Shown piece by piece: positions 55,855 through 64,000 of a stretch of DNA of 64,000 nt. The stretch lies in assembly GCA_018223185.1 (NCBI GenBank), contig JAAEYW010000004.1:1-64000 (forward strand), written 5' to 3'. Both the position numbers and the translations under genes were made by a program. Under the pieces are notes generated by a model, which saw only the letters and a list, made by a program, of their open reading frames with translations, did not search any database and was not told the origin of the DNA. This stretch comes from Oceanospirillales bacterium. GTDB lineage: Bacteria; Pseudomonadota; Gammaproteobacteria; Pseudomonadales; Balneatricaceae. Position 1 is the stretch's first letter, and each line of letters begins with the position of its first letter.

Positions 55855-56499
55855 ATGAAAAAGCTTTCTAAAACGCTTATCGCTACTGCTCTGTTATCCG
55901 CGTCTGCTGCCAGTTTTGCCGGTGTCTCGGCAAACGTGGGTGCCATGAGTGATTATTGGTTCCGTGGTCTGGATCAGTCCGGAGATGGGGGGAACGCCAG
56001 CATGATGGGTGGTCTGGATTATGAAAGCGAGATGGGTTTCTATGCGGGAACCTGGCTGGCATCTTTGCCAAGTGATCTGGAGTATGACCTGTATGGCGGT
56101 TATAACGGTTCCTATGAAGACTTTAGCTATGGTGTTGGCGTTATCGCCTATCTCTATGATGAGTATGAAGGTGAATACTTCGAATATAATCTGAGCGCGG
56201 GTTATGGGCCGGTCTCCGTTTCATACAATATTGGTAAGCTTGATGAGCCGGGTGCTCCTGATGTGGATTACACTTTTGCCAGTATCACCGGTGAATATGA
56301 AGGTGCGTACCTGACGTATGGTGTATACGGTGATGATGTCGATGGTTCCTATTTCGAAGCCGGTTATGGAATGACCTATGAAGGTCTGGATATGTCTGTT
56401 GCGGCAATATTCCCGGATGATGACAACTCGGCTAATGCCTGGGTAAGCGATACCGATAAACTGACCTTTACCATCAGTAAGAGTTTCGATCTGTTTTAA
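55855..56499 (+). CDS. TorF-family putative outer-membrane porin
   Basis: 214 aa from ATG 55855, which has aagggga 6-7 nt upstream, better spaced than ATG 55849. Signal peptide MKKLSKTLIATALLSASAASFA. The mature part is strongly amphipathic beta-strand sequence (Tyr/Gly/Glu/Asp alternation, 'FYAGTWLASLPSDLEYDLYGGY', 'SYFEAGYGMTYEGLDMSVA'), ending in Phe (SFDLF) as barrel proteins do. The TorF/CHP02001 family is implied by GLDQSGDGGNASMMGGLDYE and the short strands. It is unusually acidic. Substrate unknown. Terminator downstream. Confidence 0.85.
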   Translation: MKKLSKTLIATALLSASAASFAGVSANVGAMSDYWFRGLDQSGDGGNASMMGGLDYESEMGFYAGTWLASLPSDLEYDLYGGYNGSYEDFSYGVGVIAYLYDEYEGEYFEYNLSAGYGPVSVSYNIGKLDEPGAPDVDYTFASITGEYEGAYLTYGVYGDDVDGSYFEAGYGMTYEGLDMSVAAIFPDDDNSANAWVSDTDKLTFTISKSFDLF

Positions 56500-56561
56500 A
56501 GTGTTTGATTTCAACGAAGGCGCTTGTGCCTCTGAGACGTATTTAACGTAAACTGGTTTTG

Positions 56562-56590
56562 CCCCTGCAGTGATGCAGGGGTATTTTTTT
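56562..56590 (+). terminator. terminator of the porin gene
   Basis: An 8-bp stem cccctgca/tgcagggg with a 4-nt loop and a tattttttt tail, 62 nt after the stop. Confidence 0.9.
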
Positions 56591-56591
56591 G

Positions 56592-56632
56592 CAAAAAAAA
56601 AAACGATCAGTGCCTGGGCAGTGACCGTTTTT
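56592..56632 (-). terminator. terminator of gatB
   Basis: On the minus strand, aacggtcactgcc and ggcactgatcgtt pair with two mismatches around a 2-nt spacer and run into more than ten T. 19 nt after the gatB stop. Confidence 0.75.
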
Positions 56633-56650
56633 CAGTGATGCTTTTGATGA

Positions 56651-58108
56651 TTAGCTGTTAGCTAAGGCATCCAGCTTCTGTTTCAGCAGTCCCTGAACCT
56701 GGCCAGGGTTTGCTTTGCCCTGCGATGCCTGCATTACCTTGCCCATAAAGAAGCCAATCATCTTGCCGCGCTTGTCGGGTTCAGCGCTGACATACTGATC
56801 GACCTGAGGCTGATTTGCTGCGATCACATCATCCACCATGGATTCAATGGCACCGCTATCGGTAACCTGCTTCAGGCCTTTGGCTTCAATCACTTCATCA
56901 GCACTGCCTTCGCCGGCCCACATTGCTTCAAATATCTGCTTGGCAATTTTGCCAGTGATAGTGTTGTCTTTGATGCGCAGCAGAAGTTCGCCAAGCATTT
57001 CAGCCGTGACCGGTGAACTGGTAATGTCATTATCGTTCTGGTTCAGGTGCTTTGACAGCTCACCCATTACCCAGTTGGCGGCCAGCTTGGCATCGCCTGC
57101 GACATTTGCAGTGGTTTCAAAATAGCCGCTCAGATCGCGATAGGCTGACAATACCATTGCATCGTATTCACTTAGCTGATACTGCTCAATGAACCGGGCT
57201 TTGCGGGCATCCGGCAGTTCCGGCAGAGTGCTGCGCAGTTGTTCAACATACTCGTCATCGATGACGATAGGCAGCAAGTCAGGGCAGGGGAAGTAGCGGT
57301 AATCGTTGGCTTCTTCCTTGCTGCGCATTGAGCGGGTTTCATCTTTATTGGCATCGTACAGGCGGGTTTCCTGAGTGATGGTGCCACCATCTTCCAGAAT
57401 ATCGATCTGACGGATGATTTCGCCCTTGATCGCTTTTTCAATAAAGCGGAACGAGTTGATGTTTTTAGTTTCAGTCCGGTTGCCGAATTTCTCTTCGCCT
57501 TTGTATCGCACCGAGACGTTACAGTCGCAGCGGAAAGATCCCTCGGACATGTTACCGTCACAGATACCCAGGTTGGTTACAATTGAGTGGATCTTCTTAA
57601 CGTAGGCGACGGCTTCCTCTGCACTGCGCATGTCGGGTTCGGAGACGATCTCCAGCAGAGGAGTGCCGGCCCGGTTAAGGTCGATACCGGTCATGTTGGG
57701 AAACTCTTCATGCAGGGATTTGCCGGCATCTTCTTCCAGATGTGCCCGGGTAACCCCGACCCGCTTGGTTGTACCGTCTTCCAGCTCAATCTCGACGTGG
57801 CCAGTGCCAACAACCGGATGAAACAGCTGACTGGTCTGATAACCTTTGGGCAGATCCGGATAGAAGTAGTTTTTGCGGTCAAACACCGAGGTGTAGCCGA
57901 TCTCGGCATCAATCGCCAGACCAAACAATACTGCCATCCGTAATGCTTCAGCGTTAAATACCGGCAGGGTACCCGGCAGAGCCAAGTCGACCGCACACGC
58001 CTGAGTATTTGGCTCTGCACCAAAAGCGGTGCTGGCCCCGGAAAATATTTTGGACTTAGTCGCCAGTTGGGCGTGAATCTCAAGCCCGATGACTGCTTCC
58101 CATTCCAT
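56651..58108 (-). CDS. gatB: Asp-tRNA(Asn)/Glu-tRNA(Gln) amidotransferase subunit B
   Basis: 485 aa. [26 protein letters not shown] opens the GatB catalytic domain; [21 protein letters not shown] and [35 protein letters not shown] follow. The C-terminal YqeY-like domain ends in LLKQKLDAL. It transfers amide groups to misacylated tRNAs together with GatA and GatC. Third gene of gatCAB. Confidence 0.97.
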   Translation of the reverse strand: MEWEAVIGLEIHAQLATKSKIFSGASTAFGAEPNTQACAVDLALPGTLPVFNAEALRMAVLFGLAIDAEIGYTSVFDRKNYFYPDLPKGYQTSQLFHPVVGTGHVEIELEDGTTKRVGVTRAHLEEDAGKSLHEEFPNMTGIDLNRAGTPLLEIVSEPDMRSAEEAVAYVKKIHSIVTNLGICDGNMSEGSFRCDCNVSVRYKGEEKFGNRTETKNINSFRFIEKAIKGEIIRQIDILEDGGTITQETRLYDANKDETRSMRSKEEANDYRYFPCPDLLPIVIDDEYVEQLRSTLPELPDARKARFIEQYQLSEYDAMVLSAYRDLSGYFETTANVAGDAKLAANWVMGELSKHLNQNDNDITSSPVTAEMLGELLLRIKDNTITGKIAKQIFEAMWAGEGSADEVIEAKGLKQVTDSGAIESMVDDVIAANQPQVDQYVSAEPDKRGKMIGFFMGKVMQASQGKANPGQVQGLLKQKLDALANS

Positions 58109-58219
58109 TCTGTAAACCTCTTATTGCAACTGTTCTACGGTATTAGCCTGAAGAACCGTTGCGTTATATTCTGATTCCCGTGCTCAGCCGCTATCTGGCG
58201 GCCAGGCTTCATTTAGCGT

Positions 58220-59668
58220 TCAGCGAACAGGTCTCTGACGGTGCCAGTCGGTTGCCTGCTGGAACTGGTGCGCTGCATTGAGTAATCTCTCTTCAGCAAA
58301 GTAGTTACCGATCAGTTGCAGGCCAACAGGCAGACCGTTGGCAAATCCACAGGGGACAGACATTCCGGGCATACCGGCCAGGTTAAGGGAGATAGTAAAA
58401 ATATCTTCCATATACATCGCGACCGGATCTGAGGTTTTTTCACCCAGTTTAAAGGCCGGATGCGGTGTTGTCGGTCCCATGATGATATCGACTTCGGACA
58501 GTGCGTTGACGAAATCCTGCTGAATCAGACGACGAATCTGCAGCGCTTTCTTGTAGTAGGCGTCGTAGAAACCTTCTGACAGGGCATAGGTGCCGACCAT
58601 GATGCGTCGCTTAACCTCTTCACCAAATCCCTCTCCGCGACTGCGTTTATACATGTCTTCCAGATCAACCGGGTCTTCACAGCGGTAACCGTAGCGCACG
58701 CCATCAAACCGGGACAGGTTGGAGGACGCTTCTGCCGGCGCAATAATATAGTAGGCCGGAATCGCCAGATGGGTGTTTGGCAGGCTGACCTCTTTAACCG
58801 TCGCGCCGAGGGCCTCGAATTCACGGATCGCACTTTGTACCTGAGCGGTAATCTGTGGATCGATCTCTCCGGAGAAAAACTCCTTCGGCAGGCCTATTTT
58901 CAGCCCCTTGAGGGAGTCGTTCAGTGTCAGCGTGTAATCTGGCACAGCTTTATCGATACTGGTTGAATCCTTAGGATCGAATCCAGCCATGACATTCAGC
59001 ATCATCGCAGTATCTTCGGCGGTGTGAGCCATCGGGCCACCCTGATCCAGAGATGAAGCATAAGCGATCATGCCATACCGGGATACCCTGCCATACGTGG
59101 GCTTAAGACCGGTAATACCACACAGTGCTGCGGGCTGGCGGATAGAGCCGCCAGTGTCGCTACCGGTTGCTGCAGGTGTCAGTCCGCCGGCAATTGCGGC
59201 CGCTGAGCCACCTGATGACCCACCCGGTACACACTCTGTATTCCAGGGGTTGCGGGCAGGCCCATAGAAACTGGACTCGTTGGAAGAGCCCATGGCGAAC
59301 TCATCCATATTGGTCTTGCCCAGACTCACCGCACCGGCGCGATTGAAGTTTTCAACCACGGTAGCGTTGTAGGGCGAAATAAAATTATCCAGCATCCGCG
59401 AGCCGCAGCTGGTACGGACGCCTTCGGTGCAGAAAATATCTTTGTGGGCGATTGGCAGACCGGTAAAGGGGTCTGCATCACCAGCGGCGCGGCGCTGATC
59501 AGCTGCTTCGGCCTGGGCCAGTGCCTGCTCTTCAGTGACGGTGATAAAGCTGTTCAGCGAGCCATCTTCTGCCCTGATCCGGTCCAGGTAGTTGCGGGTC
59601 AGCTCAACACTGCTGAATTCACCAGTTGCTAACCCCTGTGCCAGCTCGGCAAGTGTTTTGTCTAACAT
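58220..59668 (-). CDS. gatA: amidotransferase subunit A GatA
   Basis: 482-aa amidase-signature protein that releases ammonia from glutamine. Catalytic Lys in [14 protein letters not shown] and the Ser-cisSer pair in [37 protein letters not shown]. 38 nt after gatC. It is 111 nt upstream of gatB, so a small gap exists within the operon. Confidence 0.97.
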   Translation of the reverse strand: MLDKTLAELAQGLATGEFSSVELTRNYLDRIRAEDGSLNSFITVTEEQALAQAEAADQRRAAGDADPFTGLPIAHKDIFCTEGVRTSCGSRMLDNFISPYNATVVENFNRAGAVSLGKTNMDEFAMGSSNESSFYGPARNPWNTECVPGGSSGGSAAAIAGGLTPAATGSDTGGSIRQPAALCGITGLKPTYGRVSRYGMIAYASSLDQGGPMAHTAEDTAMMLNVMAGFDPKDSTSIDKAVPDYTLTLNDSLKGLKIGLPKEFFSGEIDPQITAQVQSAIREFEALGATVKEVSLPNTHLAIPAYYIIAPAEASSNLSRFDGVRYGYRCEDPVDLEDMYKRSRGEGFGEEVKRRIMVGTYALSEGFYDAYYKKALQIRRLIQQDFVNALSEVDIIMGPTTPHPAFKLGEKTSDPVAMYMEDIFTISLNLAGMPGMSVPCGFANGLPVGLQLIGNYFAEERLLNAAHQFQQATDWHRQRPVR

Positions 59669-59706
59669 AACGTTTGTAAATCCTTAAACGGGTGTCTGGT
59701 CCGAGA

Positions 59707-59994
59707 TTACTCGATCACTTTAGGGACCTGGAACAGGCCAGCTTCAACGGCCGGAGCCACTGTCTGAAGGTGATCACGCTGATTGCCTTCGGTCACCTCA
59801 TCAACGCGTAAGCGCTGAATGGCGTCCATCGGATGGGCCATTGGGGCAATATCGTGTGTATCGACTGCCTGCATCTGGTCAACCAGCTTCAGAATGTTGC
59901 TGAGGTTTTCAGCGTATTCCTGAATATCTTGCTCGGCGATATTTAATCTTGCCAGATGAGCGATCTTTTCGACGTCTGTGCGGTCTAAAGACAT
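59707..59994 (-). CDS. gatC: amidotransferase subunit C GatC
   Basis: 95 aa. [45 protein letters not shown] is the typical GatC helix pair; the C-terminus ends in [10 protein letters not shown]. It stabilises the GatA-GatB complex. First gene of the operon and divergent from mreB, a conserved gammaproteobacterial arrangement. Confidence 0.95.
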   Translation of the reverse strand: MSLDRTDVEKIAHLARLNIAEQDIQEYAENLSNILKLVDQMQAVDTHDIAPMAHPMDAIQRLRVDEVTEGNQRDHLQTVAPAVEAGLFQVPKVIE

Positions 59995-60138
59995 TATTGG
60001 ATTCTCATTGCTATGGAATTTGGTCTGATAACTAAATAAAGCGCTACGTTAACACATTTGCAGCTTGCCCAAAATCCCCGCCATTGCTACAGTGGGCCTG
60101 TTTTTTTGATCAAGTGAATGTGCAGTCGCACAATCTAA

Positions 60139-61194
<1,056 letters not shown>

Positions 61195-61258
61195 GTCTGA
61201 ATGATCTGAATGGTTGATTTACCCGATCTGAAGGAGCAGTTCCAACAGGAGGTGTTCC

Positions 61259-62170
61259 ATCGCTAGTATATTCATTAGCGGGTCCTTACGGGCCCGTTTT
61301 GTCATCCTGTTAATGCTGTCGCTGGTGCTTATTGTGCTGGACCTGAAGTGGGCCAGTATGCATCAGACACGCTCCTATCTTTCGCTGTTGATCACGCCGT
61401 TGCAATGGGTTGTTGATACCCCTGCGCAGGTGGCGGATGAACTCAGTGATGTGCTGGTGACCCGCAGTCAGCTGAGCGATGAAAACCGTCGTCTGCGTCA
61501 GGAAGCTCTGCTGTTAAAGCAGCGTGTTCAGCAGGTGTCGGCCCTGACGGCAGAGAATGTCCGGCTGCGTGAGCTGCTGAACGGTCGTCAGCGACTCGAG
61601 CAGGATGTTTTTCTCACCGAACTGATCGGGGTGAATCCTGATCCGTTTCAGCATCAGATCATTCTGAACCGGGGCTCCGAAGACCATGCCTATGTCGGCC
61701 AGGCGGTGCTTGATTCCGGCGGCATTATGGGGCAGGTCGTTGAAGTCAGCCACTATACCAGCCGGGCGATGCTGATTACCGATTCGCGTCATGCGATCCC
61801 GGTTGAAGTAAATCGTAACGGTTTTCGTTCTATTGCGCTGGGCAACGGTTCAGTGAATCACCTGGAGCTGGTGCATGTGCCAGATACTGCGGATATCCGT
61901 GAAGGAGATCTGCTGGTTTCCTCCGGGCTGGGAGGGCGCTTCCCGCGGGGCTACCCGGTGGCTAAAGTTGTCAGTGTACAGCGGGATCCCGGCGCACCGT
62001 TTGCACTGGTAAAAGCAGAACCTGCCGCCATGTTGAATAAAAGCCGGCATATATTGCTGGTGGATATGCCTCAGGCACCGGAACTGCCTCCTGAGACAGA
62101 ACAGACCCACAGTCAGAAAATAAAGCCCCGGCAAGCGGGTATAAATGCCCAGGAGGCTGGGGGTGAATAA
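61259..62170 (+). CDS. mreC: rod shape-determining protein MreC, apparently starting at ATC
   Basis: Periplasmic-facing scaffold of the elongasome. No ATG, GTG or TTG occurs in frame between the upstream stop (61229) and ATG 61313, which lies inside the TM helix. ATC at 61259 is preceded by aggaggtg with ideal spacing and gives ~303 aa: [M]ASIFISGSLRARFVILLMLSLVLIVLDLKW, which lines up with the standard MreC N-terminus. A coiled coil (about 65-105: LSDENRRLRQEALLLKQRVQQVSALTAENVRLREL) and the beta domains (GVNPDPFQHQIILNRGS, GLGGRFPRGYPVAKVVSV) follow. If the start were ATG 61313 the protein would lose half of its TM anchor. Confidence 0.93.
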   Translation: MASIFISGSLRARFVILLMLSLVLIVLDLKWASMHQTRSYLSLLITPLQWVVDTPAQVADELSDVLVTRSQLSDENRRLRQEALLLKQRVQQVSALTAENVRLRELLNGRQRLEQDVFLTELIGVNPDPFQHQIILNRGSEDHAYVGQAVLDSGGIMGQVVEVSHYTSRAMLITDSRHAIPVEVNRNGFRSIALGNGSVNHLELVHVPDTADIREGDLLVSSGLGGRFPRGYPVAKVVSVQRDPGAPFALVKAEPAAMLNKSRHILLVDMPQAPELPPETEQTHSQKIKPRQAGINAQEAGGE

Positions 62171-62651
62171 CCAGCGTGGCGGCGGAGGGTCGATCATCCT
62201 CGCTACCTTCCTGTTGGGGTATATGCTCAGCCAGATGCCACTGCCTCAGTTTGCTGAGTGGTTCAGGCCTGAATGGGTGGCTATGATTCTGATCTACTGG
62301 GTGATGGCACTGCCGGAACGTATTGGTCTGGGTACCGCTGCGCTGGTGGGCCTGGGACTTGACCTGATCAAGGGCAGTCCGATGGGGCTGAATATGTTAT
62401 CTCTGCTGATTATTGCTTATCTGACACTGCTGCTCTACAAACGACTGAGAATGTTTCCGCTGGTGCAGCAGGCAGTCATGGTCATGGTGCTGGTGGGCAT
62501 CAACCAACTGATCTTTAACTGGATTCACAGTCTGATGGGAACCCGTAGTGACAGCCTGATCTTTCTTCTGCCGGCGTTGATGAGTGCTGTTCTGTGGCCC
62601 TGGTTGTTTATTATTCTGAGAGGGTTGCGCCGGACGTTCAGGGTGTCCTGA
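62163..62651 (+). CDS. mreD: rod shape-determining protein MreD
   Basis: About 162 aa from GTG 62163 with aggagg 7 nt upstream, overlapping mreC by 8 nt. Four to five TM helices, including SIILATFLLGYMLSQMPLPQFAEWFRPEWVAMILIYWVMALPERIGLGTA and WLFIILRGLRR, are the usual MreD sequences. Part of the elongasome with MreC. Confidence 0.92.
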   Translation: MNNQRGGGGSIILATFLLGYMLSQMPLPQFAEWFRPEWVAMILIYWVMALPERIGLGTAALVGLGLDLIKGSPMGLNMLSLLIIAYLTLLLYKRLRMFPLVQQAVMVMVLVGINQLIFNWIHSLMGTRSDSLIFLLPALMSAVLWPWLFIILRGLRRTFRVS

Positions 62652-62674
62652 TGTTTAAGTGGTGGTTTCTATGA
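62651..62674 (+). other. 7-codon ORF bridging mreD and maf
   Basis: The mreD stop TGA shares its A with an ATG (TGATG). That ATG opens a 7-codon ORF MFKWWFL whose own TGA overlaps the ATGATG of maf. It could couple maf translation to mreD by termination-reinitiation. Confidence 0.4.
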
Positions 62675-63309
62675 TGACTGATTCTGATTATTTTGATTCT
62701 GAAATCGCTGATAGTCGACGAAATACCCCCGAGCTGGTACTTGCGTCTGCCTCTCCCCGGCGTTTAGAGCTATTGCAGCAGATCGGAGTGATCTGCAGTG
62801 TCAGGCCGGTTGATATTCCGGAAATTGCGCAACCGGGGGAATCACCACTGGCGTTTGTTGAACGACTTGCCAGAGATAAGGCCTGTGCTGGATTGGCTGT
62901 CGCTGCCGGGGATGCCGTGGTGCTGGGCGCGGACACCGTTGTGGTCAGTGACGGGAAAATTCTGGGTAAACCTGCTAACCGGGAAGAGGGGCTGGCCATG
63001 TTGCAGCAGCTTTCCGGTTCGAAACACCGGGTGATGACAGCAGTAACGCTAACAAGCCGGGAACAAATTCTCACTCAGGTAGTCACTACAGAAGTACAGT
63101 TTCAAACATTGAGTCAGGCTCAGTGTGAGCGCTACTGGGATACCGGCGAACCCTGTGACAAGGCCGGGGCTTACGGTATTCAGGGGTTAGGCGCGGTTTT
63201 TGTTGCTAGTATTAATGGCAGTTACTCTGCCGTAGTCGGACTGCCGCTGGCAGAGACCGCGGCGATGCTGGAGAGGTTTGGTATCCCTGTGTGGCAGGTT
63301 AAGTGCTGA
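62671..63309 (+). CDS. Maf-family nucleotide pyrophosphatase (YhdE-like)
   Basis: About 212 aa. PELVLASASPRRLELLQQIG, FVERLARDKACAG, LGADTVVV and KPANREEGLAMLQQLSGSKHRVMTAVTL are the Maf signature; CDKAGAYGIQGLG is the YhdE-type DKAGAYGIQG loop. Hydrolyses dTTP/UTP-like nucleotides. The mreD-maf-rng order is conserved. ATG 62671 or 62674 is the start; the track's GTG (62659) is less likely. The N-terminus is longer than in E. coli. Confidence 0.93.
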   Translation: MMTDSDYFDSEIADSRRNTPELVLASASPRRLELLQQIGVICSVRPVDIPEIAQPGESPLAFVERLARDKACAGLAVAAGDAVVLGADTVVVSDGKILGKPANREEGLAMLQQLSGSKHRVMTAVTLTSREQILTQVVTTEVQFQTLSQAQCERYWDTGEPCDKAGAYGIQGLGAVFVASINGSYSAVVGLPLAETAAMLERFGIPVWQVKC

Positions 63310-63504
63310 CTGCCCCGTGAGTGGGTGCTGATGTAATGAACATTGCCAGCTGTTATTTTTGATACGGGACCGTGCTTTTTCTGTGCTGGTTTCTGATTTG
63401 TTTTATTTAACGAGAGTTTACAACGATTACGGTACTTGCCGGTTTAAGGTACAGTACCAGAGATGACTGACGGGACCTGATTGTGGGTCTCCTAGGGAAG
63501 GATT

Positions 63505-64000
63505 ATGAGCGAAGAGATTCTGATTAACTTTACCCCCATTGAGACCCGTGTTGCTGTTATTGAAAATGGTATGCCGCAGGAGATCTATGTTGAAAGGGCT
63601 GAGCGCCGGGGTATAGTCGGTAATATTTATAAAGGTAAGGTTGTTCGTGTATTGCCGGGCATGCAGGCTGCATTTGTTGATATCGGTCTGGAGCGGGCGG
63701 CGTTCATTCACGTGGATGAGTTGCAGCATCCGGAGGATGAGAGCAACGGCGCCAATGGCAAAAGCAGCCTGACCATCAATCGCTTGTTGCGTGAAGGGCA
63801 GTCACTGATCGTTCAGGTTACCAAGGACCCTCTCGGAACCAAAGGCGCACGTCTGACCACCAATCTTTCTATTCCCTCACGATATCTGGTTTATATGCCG
63901 GGTAATGAACATATCGGTATCTCCCAGCGTATCGAAGACAGTGACGAACGTGAGCGACTGCGAACAGCGGTAGAAGAAGTGGTAGCCGGAATGGGCGACC
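63505..64000 (+). CDS. rng: ribonuclease G, N-terminal part (cut by window edge)
   Basis: 165 codons visible. MSEEILINFTPIETRVAVIENGMPQEIYVER opens RNase G (CafA). The S1 domain follows: GIVGNIYKGKVVRVLPGMQAAFVDIGLERAAFIHVDEL. Then the start of the RNase H-like catalytic region, QVTKDPLGTKGARLTTNLSIPSRYLVYMPG. Endonuclease for 16S rRNA 5'-end maturation and mRNA turnover. A good aggg-aagga precedes the ATG. A 6-bp inverted repeat (ggtact...agtacc, 63431-63458) lies in the 195-bp gap to maf and may be regulatory. The 3' end lies beyond the window. Confidence 0.95.
   Translation, partial: MSEEILINFTPIETRVAVIENGMPQEIYVERAERRGIVGNIYKGKVVRVLPGMQAAFVDIGLERAAFIHVDELQHPEDESNGANGKSSLTINRLLREGQSLIVQVTKDPLGTKGARLTTNLSIPSRYLVYMPGNEHIGISQRIEDSDERERLRTAVEEVVAGMGD

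Overview
The window is 64 kb of a gammaproteobacterial chromosome. Gene order (sdhE-ygfX / nadB / rpoE-rseA-rseC-mucD / lepA-lepB-DUF4845-rnc-era-recO-pdxJ-acpS; gatCAB facing mreBCD-maf-rng) and the protein sequences suggest a marine Oceanospirillales-type organism (Oceanospirillaceae, for example the Amphritea / Neptunomonas / Neptuniibacter / Marinobacterium group). This placement is inference from gene content, not a database result. Most of the window is housekeeping DNA; accessory DNA lies mainly at 27.9-34.9 kb and 41-52 kb.

Layout. 1-2.8 kb: a REP-like palindromic element, a tiny membrane ORF, sdhE/ygfX and convergent nadB. 2.8-6.4 kb: the sigma-E envelope-stress operon behind a near-consensus sigma-E promoter. 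Its anti-sigma factor appears to be a fusion of RseA with the C-terminal domain of RseB. 6.5-13.2 kb: one dense operon with lepA, lepB, rnc, era, recO, pdxJ and acpS. 13.4-16.9 kb: cysM, bioA and a TDT-family transporter. 17.0-19.7 kb: a four-gene RiPP metallophore operon (cysteine-repeat precursor, MNIO/DUF692 enzyme, DUF2063 partner, DoxX membrane protein). 19.9-23.3 kb: trmO, a Na/Pi cotransporter-like gene and comF. 23.4-27.9 kb: bioBFHCD with overlapping junctions, which together with bioA gives pimeloyl-ACP entry and all four biotin ring-assembly steps. 28-34.9 kb: a mini rod-protein-like gene, a SprA-related putative metalloprotease, a sigma-class GST, type III glutamine synthetase, an EF-hand protein, an unknown protein and the wreck of a response regulator. 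34.9-41.2 kb: an NSS transporter, a Leu/Val/Phe dehydrogenase and a fused indolepyruvate ferredoxin oxidoreductase, which together fit amino-acid catabolism to acyl-CoA. 41.7-42.6 kb: initiator tRNA-fMet followed by two degenerate tandem copies of its 3' half and a truncated hipBA module, i.e. an old integration scar. 42.7-54.9 kb: mgtE, orphan hpaD, a membrane-anchored PstS/OmpA fusion, DUF3237 facing an orphan TRAP binding protein, a class II aldolase / ketopantoate-reductase-like pair facing a LysR regulator, and a TetR regulator facing fadH. 55-64 kb: msrA, a TorF-type porin, gatCAB, mreBCD, maf and the start of rng.

The candidates most worth a second look are the metallophore operon with its five-cysteine precursor and internal terminator, the RseA-RseB(C) fusion, the tRNA-fMet 3'-half tandem array with the broken hipBA, a near-palindrome shared by the hpaD and TRAP-binding-protein promoters, and mreC, which has no canonical start codon but has a strong Shine-Dalgarno in front of an ATC. 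No CRISPR array, transposase, integrase or prophage gene was seen.
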